The notes under the pieces were generated by a model. It saw only the letters and a list, made by a program, of their open reading frames with translations. It was not told where the DNA came from and searched no databases. Below are positions 35,701 to 44,925 of a stretch of 64,000 bases of DNA, piece after piece. A program made the translations under genes and the position numbers. Numbering within the stretch: the first letter of the stretch is position 1; each line of letters begins with the position of its first letter. Location of the stretch: assembly GCA_022822785.1 (NCBI GenBank), contig JAJEAL010000144.1, positions 37,101 through 101,100 on the forward strand, given 5' to 3'. This DNA is from Candidatus Poribacteria bacterium (GTDB taxonomy: Bacteria; Poribacteria; WGA-4E; PCPOR2b).

Positions 35701-36190
35701 TTCCAAAGGAAAGGAGGATCTGATCGCCAATCGCTACCCCCAATTCGTCTTGAAGGGAACGGTTGATATGGACTGATGGAAAGATCTGCCCCGGCGCTTT
35801 ATCCAGAGCAGGAGCAGGCTGACCGGGAGGGGCATCCCACAGGTTTGCGAATCGTTGATCAATCCCTTGAATCTGGACACGGGAGGCACGCGCTTTGGTG
35901 CTGGTATTGACTGCCGTGCCGTTCAAAAGAATCGCCGGCACCGTTTCCGGCTGAAAGTAGGGGTCACGCTCCAACTTGCCCGACAAATCCCGCGCTAGAT
36001 CCTCACGAAAGAACCGCTCTGATATGAGCGCGTAGTCGATTCGTCCTAACCGATCCAAGGTGAGATCGCGCAGGCTGCCCCGGACGGAGTCGCCGACGAG
36101 CAGCGCCCCGGTGAGCACCGCCGTCGCCACCGCAGCGCCGAGTAACACGGCCAGCTGAATTCGCCAAAAATAGCTTAAACTTCGGCGCAT
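32729..36190 (-). CDS. FtsX-type ABC transporter permease
   Basis: 1153 residues. One TM helix near the N-terminus (about 9-33) precedes a large periplasmic domain, then FtsX helices at about 530-650 and a second block near 1030-1150 with FGFRRSTLSLMLLSENG, plus a middle set of TM segments near 670-750. The architecture of two FtsX units fused by a periplasmic region matches large lipoprotein or peptide export permeases (LolCE/MacB-like). Its ATPase gene lies directly upstream with a 16-nt overlap, so the pair forms one transporter. Substrate unknown. Confidence 0.9.
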   Translation of the reverse strand: MRRSLSYFWRIQLAVLLGAAVATAVLTGALLVGDSVRGSLRDLTLDRLGRIDYALISERFFREDLARDLSGKLERDPYFQPETVPAILLNGTAVNTSTKARASRVQIQGIDQRFANLWDAPPGQPAPALDKAPGQIFPSVHINRSLQDELGVAIGDQILLSFGRHSEVHREFLLGRRDSSDVLQTLRLTVTKILPNRGIGSFGLRPNQSYPLNAYVPLAILQESLENEGAVNAIFASAASPDLSNVTPTDALSTLQNRLKQALKLDDLGLTLRHVPSESIGGVGYLSLESTQFLLKPDIIETAKAVAIERRTLSLPILTYLANAITAAERTIPYSTITGLDTKRAFSLELTDGSPAPPLADDEILLNEWAATDLGVEIGDQIDVSYYIVGPREQLLTRGAQFQLKGVVAIKGLAADRGLTPEFPGIHEAGDMSEWNAPFPIDLSQIRPKDEVYWDLFRATPKAFISDRTAQQLWRSRFGDLTAIQMRAILGGDLQTTETNFQRRLLDKIRPEQAGLLFRPVKADGLAAATGSTDFSSLFIGFSLFLIVSAALLVGLLFRLGVEQRASEIGILLASGYPISTVRRRFMAEGGLIAGIGGVIGLGGGVVYAWLLMAGLRTWWLAAVGTPFLFLHINPLSLVLGYLIALVVVLFSIGWTVRQFGKVPIPALIGGVSVPDARSNRSSGGIARNRILAFTSLGVAFALTIFALSSGATASAGIFFGVGVLLLIAGLAFFATWLRSAGRGASQARIAVTTQMGIKNSRRQPARSMLCAALVGCACFVIVAVGANRQVERKQGGAPQKESGTGGFALVAESDIPVHHDLNAREGRFELGFSESDADVTAGAQIFSFRVLPGEDASCLNLYRPQKPRILGVSHDFIEWGGFQFQGSTVARENPWELLEAELEPGVIPAIGDYNSAQWILHLGLGDELTVQNESGEPLTLRLVGFLQRSIFQSELLISEANFKKHFPSRSGYAYFLIQTPSSPDPTGHAESAEHLGQILESTLDDYGFDVRSTAEKLASYRAVENTYLSTFQTLGGLGLLLGTLGLGLVLLRNIIERSGELATLRAFGFRRSTLSLMLLSENGFLLLAGLLIGTLSALIAMGPHLAGPGAQVPWLSLLATLTSVFLVGIVASAIAVSFAMRRPLLPALKHDA

Positions 36191-36849
36191 CTGCCCGCCT
36201 CCAATTCAAAACGCCGTTCAAAGCGTGATGCGAGTTCAAGGCTGTGAGTCACTACAATCAGGACGTTCTGCTCGGTTTGATGAAGTTCAAATAGTAGGGC
36301 GGACACCTCTCCCGCGGTGACGTGATCGAGGTTTCCTGTGGGTTCATCACAGAGGATGAGGCTGGGGTGGTTGATAAGGGCCCGGGCGACCGCCACGCGC
36401 TGCCGTTCACCGCCGGAGAGCTCAGCGGGTCGATGGGTCAAACGGTGGGCAAGTCCGACCCGTTCAAGGAGCTGTTGTGCACGTTTTTCTGCCTCCTCAT
36501 CGCGGGTTTTGAAAGCCATCGTGGGGATGAGTACATTTTCCCAAACCGAATATTGCGGCAGGAGATGGTGATCTTGGAAGACAAAGCCGACCCCCTGATT
36601 CCGAAATCTAGCGAGTTGTGGTTCTGACAGCCCAAACGGGTCTTCGCCATTGATTTCAATCGTTCCCGATGACGGTCGGTCTAATGTGCCGATTAGGTGC
36701 AGCAGTGTACTTTTCCCGGAGCCAGACGGACCGGTAATCGCAAGGGATTCGCCCTGTGCCATTTCAAACGAGACACCGCGGAGCACTTCAATCGGTTGCG
36801 CTTCCGTGCCAAAGTTTTTGTAGATGTCGGATACCTTGAGAGAGTTCAT
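36175..36849 (-). CDS. ABC transporter ATP-binding protein (LolD/MacB type)
   Basis: 224 residues with Walker [10 protein letters not shown]-loop VFQDHHLLP, signature LSGGERQR, Walker [13 protein letters not shown] and H-loop VVTHS. The short length and EPTGNLD tail place it with LolD/MacB ATPases that drive mechanotransmission through FtsX permeases. Overlaps the permease gene by 16 nt. ATG start. Confidence 0.95.
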   Translation of the reverse strand: MNSLKVSDIYKNFGTEAQPIEVLRGVSFEMAQGESLAITGPSGSGKSTLLHLIGTLDRPSSGTIEINGEDPFGLSEPQLARFRNQGVGFVFQDHHLLPQYSVWENVLIPTMAFKTRDEEAEKRAQQLLERVGLAHRLTHRPAELSGGERQRVAVARALINHPSLILCDEPTGNLDHVTAGEVSALLFELHQTEQNVLIVVTHSLELASRFERRFELEAGRCAEV

Positions 36850-36899
36850 AAGTTCATTGGTACACTAGTTTATTAATAAATCAATGCACCAGATACATT

Positions 36900-37325
36900 T
36901 TACATTTCACGTTTTGATATTTCGATCTGATCTGCGATAAAATCCGGTATCGGGATGGCTCTCAACGTTTCGCCGGGGTTACAGATGCAGCACGCCGCTG
37001 TCAGCTGACCGTGAGCAACTTCTGCGTCCTCTTTCATAAAGACAAATTGATAGGTGAGGGATTTGGTCCCTTTGCGAGCGATTGTCAGACGGATTTCCAG
37101 TTCATCTTCAAATTTGACGGGCTTGAGATACTCGCACGAGGCTGCCAACCGGGGCCAACCGATTTTGTTCCCTTCCCATTCCGTGGCGACGCTGGTTCCC
37201 AGTGAACGGAGGAATTCGTGCTCAGCGGATTCCATAAACACAAAGAACCGCGCAAAGTGAACGATGCCCGCCATATCGGTATCGGAGAATTCTATTCGGC
37301 GTTTTGTGCGGTATTCGTATGGCAT
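36900..37325 (-). CDS. Acyl-CoA thioesterase, 4HBT (YbgC-like) family
   Basis: 141 residues from ATG 37325; a longer frame to 37373 lacks support. The hot-dog active site is visible in RRIEFSDTDMAGIVHFARFFVFMESAEHEFLR, where the Asp and the following helix are catalytic in 4HBT enzymes, followed by PRLAASCEYLKPVKFEDELEIRL. The C-terminus carries an unusual CCICNP. It hydrolyses acyl-CoA thioesters; the acyl group cannot be read. It is close upstream of the ABC ATPase, 50 bp apart, but a functional link is not evident. Confidence 0.88.
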   Translation of the reverse strand: MPYEYRTKRRIEFSDTDMAGIVHFARFFVFMESAEHEFLRSLGTSVATEWEGNKIGWPRLAASCEYLKPVKFEDELEIRLTIARKGTKSLTYQFVFMKEDAEVAHGQLTAACCICNPGETLRAIPIPDFIADQIEISKREM

Positions 37326-37400
37326 GATGGGGTAAAGCAACCCTCGGTTTATTATTCGATTCTGATAGATCAATCTAACTTGTAATCATCGCCGGTAGAT

Positions 37401-38402
37401 CTAACATAATGCAGCATGAAACAATCCATCTTCCGCATTGTAACGTGAGATTTCAACTGTAGGAGTTTCCGTTAGATCTGATCGAAAACGAACCCCGCTA
37501 ACACCAGAGGGCAGATTTGGGTTGACGGAGGGAATCGCAGCGGTCTCAAAAAAGGCCAGTGATTCTTCTGCTAACCATTGATCAAAACATGCTTCATCTG
37601 CCTGCTGCCAACCATCTCCGAGGGTAAGTGCTATGACTTTATCCAGATTTAAGAGTAAATCGGAGTCACCATTAAGGTGAGTCTGTATTTTTTCTCTTAG
37701 GTCAGCTATAGATTCTCCTGTCTGTGAATGCTCAACAAGCACGGATGCAACGAGTGTTTTTACACCCTCTGGCGGATGTAATTGCTCAAGCGAAAAGTGG
37801 TGTTGTCTAATGCTCCCGGAGAAACTTTTGACTTCAATTCGTTGGTCGTCTATAGCGAAGTCGTAGCGGTCTTCAGGTAGCGTATGCCACGCATTTACTA
37901 AAATAGCGGGTTGACGCGATTGAGCGATTAGAAACAACTCTGCCCAAAGTCCTTGCACAGATTTTCGGGATGGTTTCGTCATTGCCCGAAAGAGTTCAAT
38001 AAACAAATCCATGGCGTGAGCCACATCAAATTGAGTCGGACGATTTTTGAGAGATATAAGGATGGTGGAAGCAACTCTGAGAAAGTAAATCTGTAATGTC
38101 GGATCTTCTCCAGTACAATGAATAATGGCAAATCGTCCTTCTTCAAATGTCCCATCTGAACGAGAAACACGACAAGTCTGGTTATAAAGAACCGTGAGAT
38201 GTTCCAGGTCAATTGGTGTGGGTTGCCTTTGGCTTGTAGCATCAAGGACTGAGATCAAAAGTAAGGGACGTCCCAGAGCATCTTTACCAAGGCGATGGGG
38301 TTCATAGCCCGATATCAAAATCGCTGAAAAACGATCTTCATCAGCGGGTGCCGAAATTGCCTTAATAGACTGGAAAGATTCAATAAGATTCAGCATTGTC
38401 AA
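37401..38402 (-). CDS. PD-(D/E)XK nuclease-like protein (DUF4420/PF14390 type), MORC/Z1 system
   Basis: 333 residues from TTG 38402 overlapping the Z1 stop; the ATG at 38396, two codons on, is the more usual start. The nuclease core is DRYDFAIDDQRIEVKSFSGS, giving Asp181, Glu190 and Lys192 of PD-(D/E)XK, with a preceding helix GLWAELFLIAQ supplying a further acid. The family is typically the last gene of methylase/MORC/Z1 restriction systems and is the probable DNA-cutting subunit. The TTGA overlap with Z1 indicates coupled translation. Confidence 0.85.
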   Translation of the reverse strand: MTMLNLIESFQSIKAISAPADEDRFSAILISGYEPHRLGKDALGRPLLLISVLDATSQRQPTPIDLEHLTVLYNQTCRVSRSDGTFEEGRFAIIHCTGEDPTLQIYFLRVASTILISLKNRPTQFDVAHAMDLFIELFRAMTKPSRKSVQGLWAELFLIAQSRQPAILVNAWHTLPEDRYDFAIDDQRIEVKSFSGSIRQHHFSLEQLHPPEGVKTLVASVLVEHSQTGESIADLREKIQTHLNGDSDLLLNLDKVIALTLGDGWQQADEACFDQWLAEESLAFFETAAIPSVNPNLPSGVSGVRFRSDLTETPTVEISRYNAEDGLFHAALC

Positions 38403-40651
38403 CTTTCTATCTCAGTTCCACCTTGGTCCTGTACAAGCCAACCTGTTGAGACATTTTTTGGTAGCCAAGCCGTTACGACTGGAACGTCTGAAAAAATGTC
38501 TCCATTTTCGGTAGTCAATTCAAGCTTGTGAATTTGTATGGTCACTCCTCGTCCCCTTATCTTTGAGTCTCCCGGGTAAATTTTGCCTGTTTTCGGATTT
38601 GGCCCTTGGAATAATATTGGTTGTGAAATTTCGTTCTTTTTATCTAGAGTTCTTTTACGAAGATTGCCTTTACTCATACGGTAGACCGTACATAACGTTT
38701 GGGGATGATCTTCAACATAGGAGGCAATCTGTAGACATATTCCCGTAAACCTCTGCGAGTCAACAGAAAGTGTGGTCCGCAACGGCACGAGCAATTCTTT
38801 GTAAACATGTTTAAGTGAAACCTCCGCTACACCATGTATCTGTGCTTTCGTTCGCTGACAATTTCCCTTGTCGTCTCGGAATTGTAGATTCTTGCAGAAT
38901 TTCTGAACAGTGGCGCGATTAGCTTCGACTGCTTCCATTGAATTGTGTGGTGCTTTGGGGAGGTACCATTGACTGCTCAAATTCCCCTGTCTGTAATCTA
39001 TATCTAGGATGTTATGACGAGTCGGTTTGAGACTTACATCAAGAAAGAATGCACGTCTCCATTCGTCAAGCGACTTACCGGTCTTATCGTGTGCAATTAG
39101 ACGTTGTCGAACATCCTCCTCATGAATGATGTAGTACTTGTAGGCATCACGTACGCGATCTTCTAAAAAAACACGACAGTATCCGAAAACGTCTTCCTTA
39201 TAACCAAAAAATCTTGCTCGCTGTTGGATAGTATCGGCGTTGCCTAAACCTACACCCCTTGGCATGTACGTCACTGTTAATCCTTTCACCGTAAAACCTC
39301 TATCCAGAGCCTGTCCACCGATCAAAATAGGGGCATAGACACGGTGCCACGGAATGCTTCGCGCTTTCCTATGAGTAGAATTGACTTCATAGGGTCGCGT
39401 TTTGCGAATTGCATGTAGGAGTTGATTTGAGAGATCTTCAAAAGATGGTACATTTGGCACGGTATTCTGCAGGTCTTCATAACTGTCTCTGAATTCCTCA
39501 AGAAGATCTTGGCGATCTGTTTCACCCTCTTCTAATTTGAGAATATCTTCCCAATTCTTTCTAATTTTTTTAACCCAATGGAGATATAGCTTATGTCCAA
39601 TTGTCTTGTGTGAGGGATGTACCATCATTGATCGATTTACATCGCTGTTATCTGTGATCATTCCAGCAGAAACACCTAAAAAGAAAATTCGCATCGCTTC
39701 AAGCAGACTCTCAGGTGGTGCGTCAAGCGGATTACTTCTTGTTGGTATTTCATTGTCCGGAATTGTGCGAATTTGATTCGGTGCGTCTTGGAAAAATGCT
39801 TTTCCCCCGGTGTATTTTAATCCAGGGGTGAGCACCTTGGCGAACTTGGGAGACAACACATCAATGAGATTAATGAGCAATGGTGCTTGCGGTGTAGCAG
39901 TATATTGAAGAAATGTGTGATGAGGTAAGTATTTTCTGAGGGATAGGATGCGTTGGTAGGTTGTACTCGTTTCCCCTTTTTGAACCTTAGTGTTTAGACT
40001 CGCTTGGTCTCCCTCATCATCAATGACTAACGTAGGAACATCTGAGAGGTTAAGTCTTGAAAGGATCAAATCCAAGTCTTTCAAATGTTGATGATGCTTC
40101 ATAGCAGTGATAAGCACCGTTTGACGTTTCTGTTGAGGAACCGTTGGGTCTCGCCAGTCTGCTAGCCCATCTGCAATCTCGTTGTAATCATCCTCATTGA
40201 ATTCGGAGCTCTTGAAGTGTTGCCACTTTCTGTCTGCCCCTGCAAGTAACTCTAGGTGGTCTTCAAGGCGTTGAGTCGATTGGTCTCGCAAATTTAAAGA
40301 GGTCCCTGCGATCACAATTACCATCTGGTACCCATTATCTCTGGCAAGAGCAGCAACAGTTGTAAATGAAAGCGTTTTACCGCTCTGTACATATCCAATG
40401 ACGAGTCCTGTTTCTTGCTTCGGCGGTGCTGTGGGCGGAACACACTTCGATAAAACAGAGATAGCTTCAGTTTTTATGGTTTCCCATTCAACTTCTTGAA
40501 TCCTAGATTCAGCTCTAGAGTGCATAATCTGATCTTTTAGGGCCCGTATGGTTTCTCCTTCGATAGGCTGCCAAGAACCGTCGACCTTGGTATTTATCTT
40601 TCGTATGATTTCAACAGTTTCCATCTGTGGTGTAATTTTGCTATTTTTCAA
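38399..40651 (-). CDS. Z1-domain superfamily II helicase-like protein, MORC/Z1 restriction system
   Basis: 750 residues. ATPase motifs: Walker A variant GYVQSGKT (86-93), DDEGDQ (211-216, the DEAD-like Walker B), TATP (251-254, motif III). GQALDRGFTVKGLTVTYMPRG marks the Z1 domain, about 455-480, followed by the second RecA-like half with QQRARFFGYK. It is the motor component of the methylase/MORC/Z1 systems described by Iyer and Aravind. It is 20 bp downstream of the MORC gene and overlaps the nuclease gene. No clear helicase motif VI beyond the QxxxR-type segment can be seen. Confidence 0.88.
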   Translation of the reverse strand: MKNSKITPQMETVEIIRKINTKVDGSWQPIEGETIRALKDQIMHSRAESRIQEVEWETIKTEAISVLSKCVPPTAPPKQETGLVIGYVQSGKTLSFTTVAALARDNGYQMVIVIAGTSLNLRDQSTQRLEDHLELLAGADRKWQHFKSSEFNEDDYNEIADGLADWRDPTVPQQKRQTVLITAMKHHQHLKDLDLILSRLNLSDVPTLVIDDEGDQASLNTKVQKGETSTTYQRILSLRKYLPHHTFLQYTATPQAPLLINLIDVLSPKFAKVLTPGLKYTGGKAFFQDAPNQIRTIPDNEIPTRSNPLDAPPESLLEAMRIFFLGVSAGMITDNSDVNRSMMVHPSHKTIGHKLYLHWVKKIRKNWEDILKLEEGETDRQDLLEEFRDSYEDLQNTVPNVPSFEDLSNQLLHAIRKTRPYEVNSTHRKARSIPWHRVYAPILIGGQALDRGFTVKGLTVTYMPRGVGLGNADTIQQRARFFGYKEDVFGYCRVFLEDRVRDAYKYYIIHEEDVRQRLIAHDKTGKSLDEWRRAFFLDVSLKPTRHNILDIDYRQGNLSSQWYLPKAPHNSMEAVEANRATVQKFCKNLQFRDDKGNCQRTKAQIHGVAEVSLKHVYKELLVPLRTTLSVDSQRFTGICLQIASYVEDHPQTLCTVYRMSKGNLRKRTLDKKNEISQPILFQGPNPKTGKIYPGDSKIRGRGVTIQIHKLELTTENGDIFSDVPVVTAWLPKNVSTGWLVQDQGGTEIES

Positions 40652-40671
40652 AATGATACTCCTTAAGAAAA

Positions 40672-42207
40672 TTAGGGTTTGGATAAAGCATCTCGAAGGA
40701 ACTTATTGATATTCCGTATGAACGTTTTCGTTTTTCGTACTCCACTATCCCGAGCTGTAATTTCTGCTAGGGCAATTGCGATTGCAATCCGTTGTAAAGG
40801 TTCAATTTGGGATACATCGGCCCCGCCATATTGTAGCATAAACGGATGCGCAAGTGACATCCGAATTTGAACCCGCCTGACACTCCCATCCCACGGGGCG
40901 TCACTAATACTAAGCCAATCTCCTACCGCCGGATCATTAGATAACTCTATGGCAATTTCCCATGGTTCGTTGTCAATTTCCACGGAAACAGTTCGATTGG
41001 CAACAACCTCTTTTGTAGAAGGTAAATCCGATGGAGGTGATGCCTCTTCGGCGATTTTAATGAGTGGTGCCTCAACAACGGGAGGAACCTCTTCCTCTAC
41101 AGTTTTTGAGGTCCGCTGCGTTGAAGTTTTAGCACCTTTCTTTAGATCTTTAGTCCTTGACTGTACACGATACCCTTCCGCCTGACTGAGTAATGGTATC
41201 GGATCTGCGTTAAGTTCCTCTTTCAACAGGACTAAAAACGGTTCTTCGTTCTCGTCCCATTGAAAACCATCTTTCGTGTGACTGACATTAAATCCTTCAA
41301 GATGAAGTTCACCAAACAGTCGTTGGTAAGTAAAGCTATTCGGACCGCCAAAAACAAGTGCTGGCCGATATCCTTCATCAGCACTGCCCTGAATTAGGCG
41401 ATTTCTGCGAAATAGTGCAAATCCAGCTCGTGCCGTACTTGCTGTTTCGCGTAGTGCTGCAAAACCTCGTGCACGCAACCCAACCCCAAAATCGAAGTCG
41501 ATCTCTTTCTTCCACAATCGTGATGATTCCGATCCTATTTTGTAGAATGGTGCAGATAATATTTCTGGTTGTGCATAAGATAATACCTCATCTTGAAAAC
41601 GCAGCTCTAAAATCTCCTTCCTAATAAAAACGCGGTAAATGCTTGACAAGTGTTCTCGAATTTTACCAATAGTTTTTCCTTGCGGCACTTTGTGTAGGTT
41701 AGATAGTCTGATTTCGGTGAAGTGTGTAGTAGGTTCAATCGGGTTTAATTCAATGGTTAGTTCCTCTAAGTTATCCTCTACAATTTTAGCAATGTCAAAG
41801 CAAACTGTTTTTTCTACGGATTCACCAAGTGCTGTCGTTCGAACTTGCCAAGTCGGTGAGAACCAACAGGCCGCACTTTTCATGCCCATCCCAAACTCGG
41901 ACAACCCCTCCCTGTTAAGTGGTATGTCTGCCGGACGAAAGGCCCGGCGATAGTCTGCCTCGTGAATGCCAGCTGCGTTATCACGGATGATTAGGTTTCC
42001 CCCCTCGGTGGTATCTAGTTCAATTTCAACTTTGAGTTTCGCTTGGTGTCCATCATACTGCTTAATTTCATTTTTATAATCAAGAAAACTTTGGAGGGAA
42101 TTATCAACAAATTCTGCAATTGCGAACCACGGGTTGTAATTGACACTACTGAGAACAGATAGAATTCCAACACCAGGGCGGATATTGATGCTTTGTGGTT
42201 TACTCAT
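40672..42207 (-). CDS. MORC/MutL-like GHKL ATPase, MORC/Z1 restriction system
   Basis: 511 residues from ATG 42207; a longer frame to 42312 would run into the methylase gene. The GHKL site is present: ExxDN box Glu32, Asp35 and Asn36 (AEFVDNSLQS), RDNAAGI with Asp76, and GLSEFGMGMKSAA with Lys110. It then has a MORC/MutL-type S5 domain, and a C-terminal region (390-511) with low-complexity acidic stretch and a beta-rich domain containing VEIDNEPWEIAIELSND. Such ATPases are proposed to couple recognition to cleavage in restriction. It overlaps the methylase stop by 8 nt. Confidence 0.88.
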   Translation of the reverse strand: MSKPQSINIRPGVGILSVLSSVNYNPWFAIAEFVDNSLQSFLDYKNEIKQYDGHQAKLKVEIELDTTEGGNLIIRDNAAGIHEADYRRAFRPADIPLNREGLSEFGMGMKSAACWFSPTWQVRTTALGESVEKTVCFDIAKIVEDNLEELTIELNPIEPTTHFTEIRLSNLHKVPQGKTIGKIREHLSSIYRVFIRKEILELRFQDEVLSYAQPEILSAPFYKIGSESSRLWKKEIDFDFGVGLRARGFAALRETASTARAGFALFRRNRLIQGSADEGYRPALVFGGPNSFTYQRLFGELHLEGFNVSHTKDGFQWDENEEPFLVLLKEELNADPIPLLSQAEGYRVQSRTKDLKKGAKTSTQRTSKTVEEEVPPVVEAPLIKIAEEASPPSDLPSTKEVVANRTVSVEIDNEPWEIAIELSNDPAVGDWLSISDAPWDGSVRRVQIRMSLAHPFMLQYGGADVSQIEPLQRIAIAIALAEITARDSGVRKTKTFIRNINKFLRDALSKP

Positions 42208-43519
42208 GGTTTTCAACTTTCGTACCGAATAAATTAAGTTGTCCTTCTCGGAGAGTGTAATTGCCAGAACCTGACGTAAGTACTTGGGCAATACGTTTAA
42301 CAATTTCCACATTTACAGCATTGCCCAAAGCGTTGAGTGCACGACTGTCCGGTTGAGGTAGCTTTATTCCTTCTATGCTTTGTAAGCGAGCACACTCTTT
42401 GGGTGTCATGTATCGTTTTTCCCAACCAATAATTGGCACCTGTGTACTTCTTACTACAAGAGTAGGAGCCGTTTGAGGTTTTTTAACCCGCACCCCGGAA
42501 CCCCTGAATTGGATAATGAGTTTCCATATATTTCGTTCCTCTCCTTTGCAATTCCACTCAAATCTCTGGTACGTTCGAGGAAAATCTAAAATCTGAGGAA
42601 TCCATTTATTAATTTGACTTTTGTGCTCTTCGTAGAATTTGCGGTTACGGTCAATGTATTGGATTTTCCACGGTGGGAATTTGTTTTGCTCCCTTTTCGC
42701 ATAGGTGGGTAAATTTTGCCAGACTTCGTCATCATCTAAGTCCTTTAGCGGAGTACCATAGTTTCCTTGATACTCTCGCAACTTGTCTACCCCAAGTGCA
42801 TAAGGTGTTTCATCTTCAAAAGGATAGGTTGCCCCAAACTCCCGTGACCAGATTGGAACTGGCGGAAGTTGCACATCGCTGGGAAATAGCTCTAGAAAGT
42901 TTTGCCAAGCTTCCAAGCACTTCACTTGGTATTCAGGCAGTTTCCGTGCTTCGGGAGGTTCTTTATCAAGAATTTTTTGAATATCCAGTTCAACACAGGG
43001 GGGTAGTTCAGGGAAACAAGGGGACCCTGACCGATTTCCAACAATAAACATCCGCTTGCGAATTTGTGGGATTCCAAATTGATGTGGAGAAAAGGACTCT
43101 TCATCAACATGGTAACCAGCAGATTCTAAGTCGGTTCGGATTTTCTGCCACGTCTTTCCACTATCATGTTTCTTGAGATATGCAACATTTTCCAAGATGA
43201 AGTAACTTGGCTTCTTCGCTTGCAAAACTTGTATCACATAATCAAACAAATCTCCCCACTTTGGACAATCAAATCCTTTCCCATGGTTTGCTTGAGAAAA
43301 GGGTTGGCAGGGAAATCCAGCACATAGAATATCATGCTCGGGAATCTCATTCTGTATATCGACCTCCCGGATATCTCCTTTAGGTTCCTGTTCAAAATTC
43401 TCCTTGTATAGTGCTCTGAGTTGGTCATCAATTTCGCAGGCAAAAACACATTGATGCCCGAGCTCTCTTAACGCGAGGTGGAACCCGCCTAACCCCGCAA
43501 ACAAGTCGATAAATTCCAT
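42200..43519 (-). CDS. DNA cytosine-5 methyltransferase, MORC/Z1 restriction system
   Basis: 439 residues from ATG 43519, preceded by AGGAGG. Motif I DLFAGLGGFHLAL, motif IV PCQPFSQ with the catalytic Cys71, motif VI ENV (110-112), motif VIII QIRKR and the C-terminal LNALGNAVNVEIV (motif X-type) are in order; residues 180-350 form the target recognition region. It methylates cytosine at C5 in a sequence not readable from the protein, protecting self-DNA from the neighbouring nuclease. It heads the four-gene operon, with MORC, Z1 and PD-(D/E)XK genes behind it. Confidence 0.95.
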   Translation of the reverse strand: MEFIDLFAGLGGFHLALRELGHQCVFACEIDDQLRALYKENFEQEPKGDIREVDIQNEIPEHDILCAGFPCQPFSQANHGKGFDCPKWGDLFDYVIQVLQAKKPSYFILENVAYLKKHDSGKTWQKIRTDLESAGYHVDEESFSPHQFGIPQIRKRMFIVGNRSGSPCFPELPPCVELDIQKILDKEPPEARKLPEYQVKCLEAWQNFLELFPSDVQLPPVPIWSREFGATYPFEDETPYALGVDKLREYQGNYGTPLKDLDDDEVWQNLPTYAKREQNKFPPWKIQYIDRNRKFYEEHKSQINKWIPQILDFPRTYQRFEWNCKGEERNIWKLIIQFRGSGVRVKKPQTAPTLVVRSTQVPIIGWEKRYMTPKECARLQSIEGIKLPQPDSRALNALGNAVNVEIVKRIAQVLTSGSGNYTLREGQLNLFGTKVENHE

Positions 43520-43584
43520 ACAACCTCCTAATGGAGCTTGGATAAACGAACGATACACTGGATACAGTTAGAAACAAGATTGAT

Positions 43585-44490
43585 TCATTCCTCCGTTACA
43601 ATATTCAACCTTCCCGCCGCTTTCTTTGCGATTTCCGCCCCCGGCTGAAGCGCGATGACCTGCTCGTAATCGGCGTGCGCTTCGTCGTAACGTCCGAGCT
43701 GTTGATATGCGGACGCCCGGCGGAAGTAGACCGGCCCCAACGTCGGATGCGCTTCTCCCCACTCCCGGATTTCATCGGTCGAAAGTTGAACAACTTTTTG
43801 ATAGTCGGATTCCGCTGCGTCCGGTTGATTTAATCGGAGATGAATCTCACCCCGTCGGAGATACGCCTCCCCAAACGCAGGTTCACTCTCGATTGCCTTG
43901 TCGAAGTCCGCAAGGGCGAGCTGGTTTTTTGCCAACTGTGCGTGGGCAGCACCTCGGTAATAGTAGGCTGCGGCACCGGGTTTGCGTCTGATAACGGCGT
44001 CGTAGTCCGCAAGGGCGCGTTGGGTGTCCCCCATCTCCAGATAGGTTTTCGCCCGCTTCCACATCACAAACCCCGCCCACCTCTTCTCCAAAGATGTTGT
44101 GTAATCGGCGAGCGCGCGTTGATAATCGCCCAAAGCGCGATAAGCATCGCCACGGCTATAGTAGGCGTCGGCTGCGTACCGATCTAAGCTCAGCGTTTGG
44201 GTATAATCGTCGATCGCTTTTCGATAGTCGCCCAGACGATAGTGGGCGAGACCGCGTTTGACGTAGGCTTCTGCGTATTTTGGACTGATTTCGACCGCAC
44301 GGGTGAAGGCGGAGACCGCGTTGAGGTTATCCCGATCCGTCCCTCGCCCTAGGAACCCTGTCCCTTTGACAACGAACTGCCGTGCTTCCGGGTTTTCCCC
44401 TTTCAAGCGATCCCAACTGACGAATCGGGAGGCGATGAGGGCACAGGCAATAAGCACCGGCAACATGACGTAAACCAATAAGCGCGACAT
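43585..44490 (-). CDS. TPR-repeat membrane-anchored protein
   Basis: 301 residues. An N-terminal helix (about 3-23) is followed from about 52 by six to seven 34-residue TPR units (AxxxYxRGxAHxxLGDYxxALADY pattern). The repeats form a superhelical surface for protein binding. A single membrane anchor suggests it faces the periplasm or cytoplasm; orientation is not clear. No neighbour explains its partner. It ends 66 bp before the methylase gene start, on the same strand, but belongs to different functional context. Confidence 0.85.
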   Translation of the reverse strand: MSRLLVYVMLPVLIACALIASRFVSWDRLKGENPEARQFVVKGTGFLGRGTDRDNLNAVSAFTRAVEISPKYAEAYVKRGLAHYRLGDYRKAIDDYTQTLSLDRYAADAYYSRGDAYRALGDYQRALADYTTSLEKRWAGFVMWKRAKTYLEMGDTQRALADYDAVIRRKPGAAAYYYRGAAHAQLAKNQLALADFDKAIESEPAFGEAYLRRGEIHLRLNQPDAAESDYQKVVQLSTDEIREWGEAHPTLGPVYFRRASAYQQLGRYDEAHADYEQVIALQPGAEIAKKAAGRLNIVTEE

Positions 44491-44517
44491 AGAAGGGCCT
44501 TTGTGAAGCGAAATTAT

Positions 44518-44549
44518 AGTGAATCTTAGAAATGAGACACGCCAAACCG
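44518..44549 (+). repeat. Dispersed repeat GAATCTTAGAAATGAGACAC
   Basis: Matches the inverted copy at 47941-47977 and a degenerate copy at 14128-14165. It follows the TPR gene start. Confidence 0.6.
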
Positions 44550-44712
44550 GTGCGGTTACATGAAGATTAATTTATTAATTGGGTAATTTGCTATTGACAC
44601 CAGCGCGGTTGCAAACCGCGCCTACCGGGTCTTGGGGAAATATAGAGTTACCCGATTATTTTCTGAAACTTCATCAAACCGCACATACCGGGGGGACGAA
44701 AATGTCTATTTA

Positions 44713-44907
44713 TTTTAGGACTTACGCACTTGAACACTCAAAACTTTGTAGCTCGGTGATTCATCACCGTAGGACACCATTTCCAACGCCATATGAATTG
44801 GGCAACTACAGTAAGGTCTTAGGTTTGTCGTCGGGCGATCAATCGCCCGTCCGGACGCGGGTTGAATTGTGCGACTACAAACTGAACTGCGTAATTCCTA
44901 CTGTTTT
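44713..44907. mobile_element. MITE-like element with TAGGACTTACGCAC ends
   Basis: The left end TTTTAGGACTTACGCACTT (44713-44731) faces an imperfect inverse GAACTGCGTAATTCCTA near 44885-44901, followed by a matching ctgtttttag. About 190 bp in between holds no gene. Related ends occur at 18741-18767, 51617-51635 and 60271-60692. Confidence 0.5.
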
Positions 44908-44925
44908 TAGAATTCACATAAGTCT

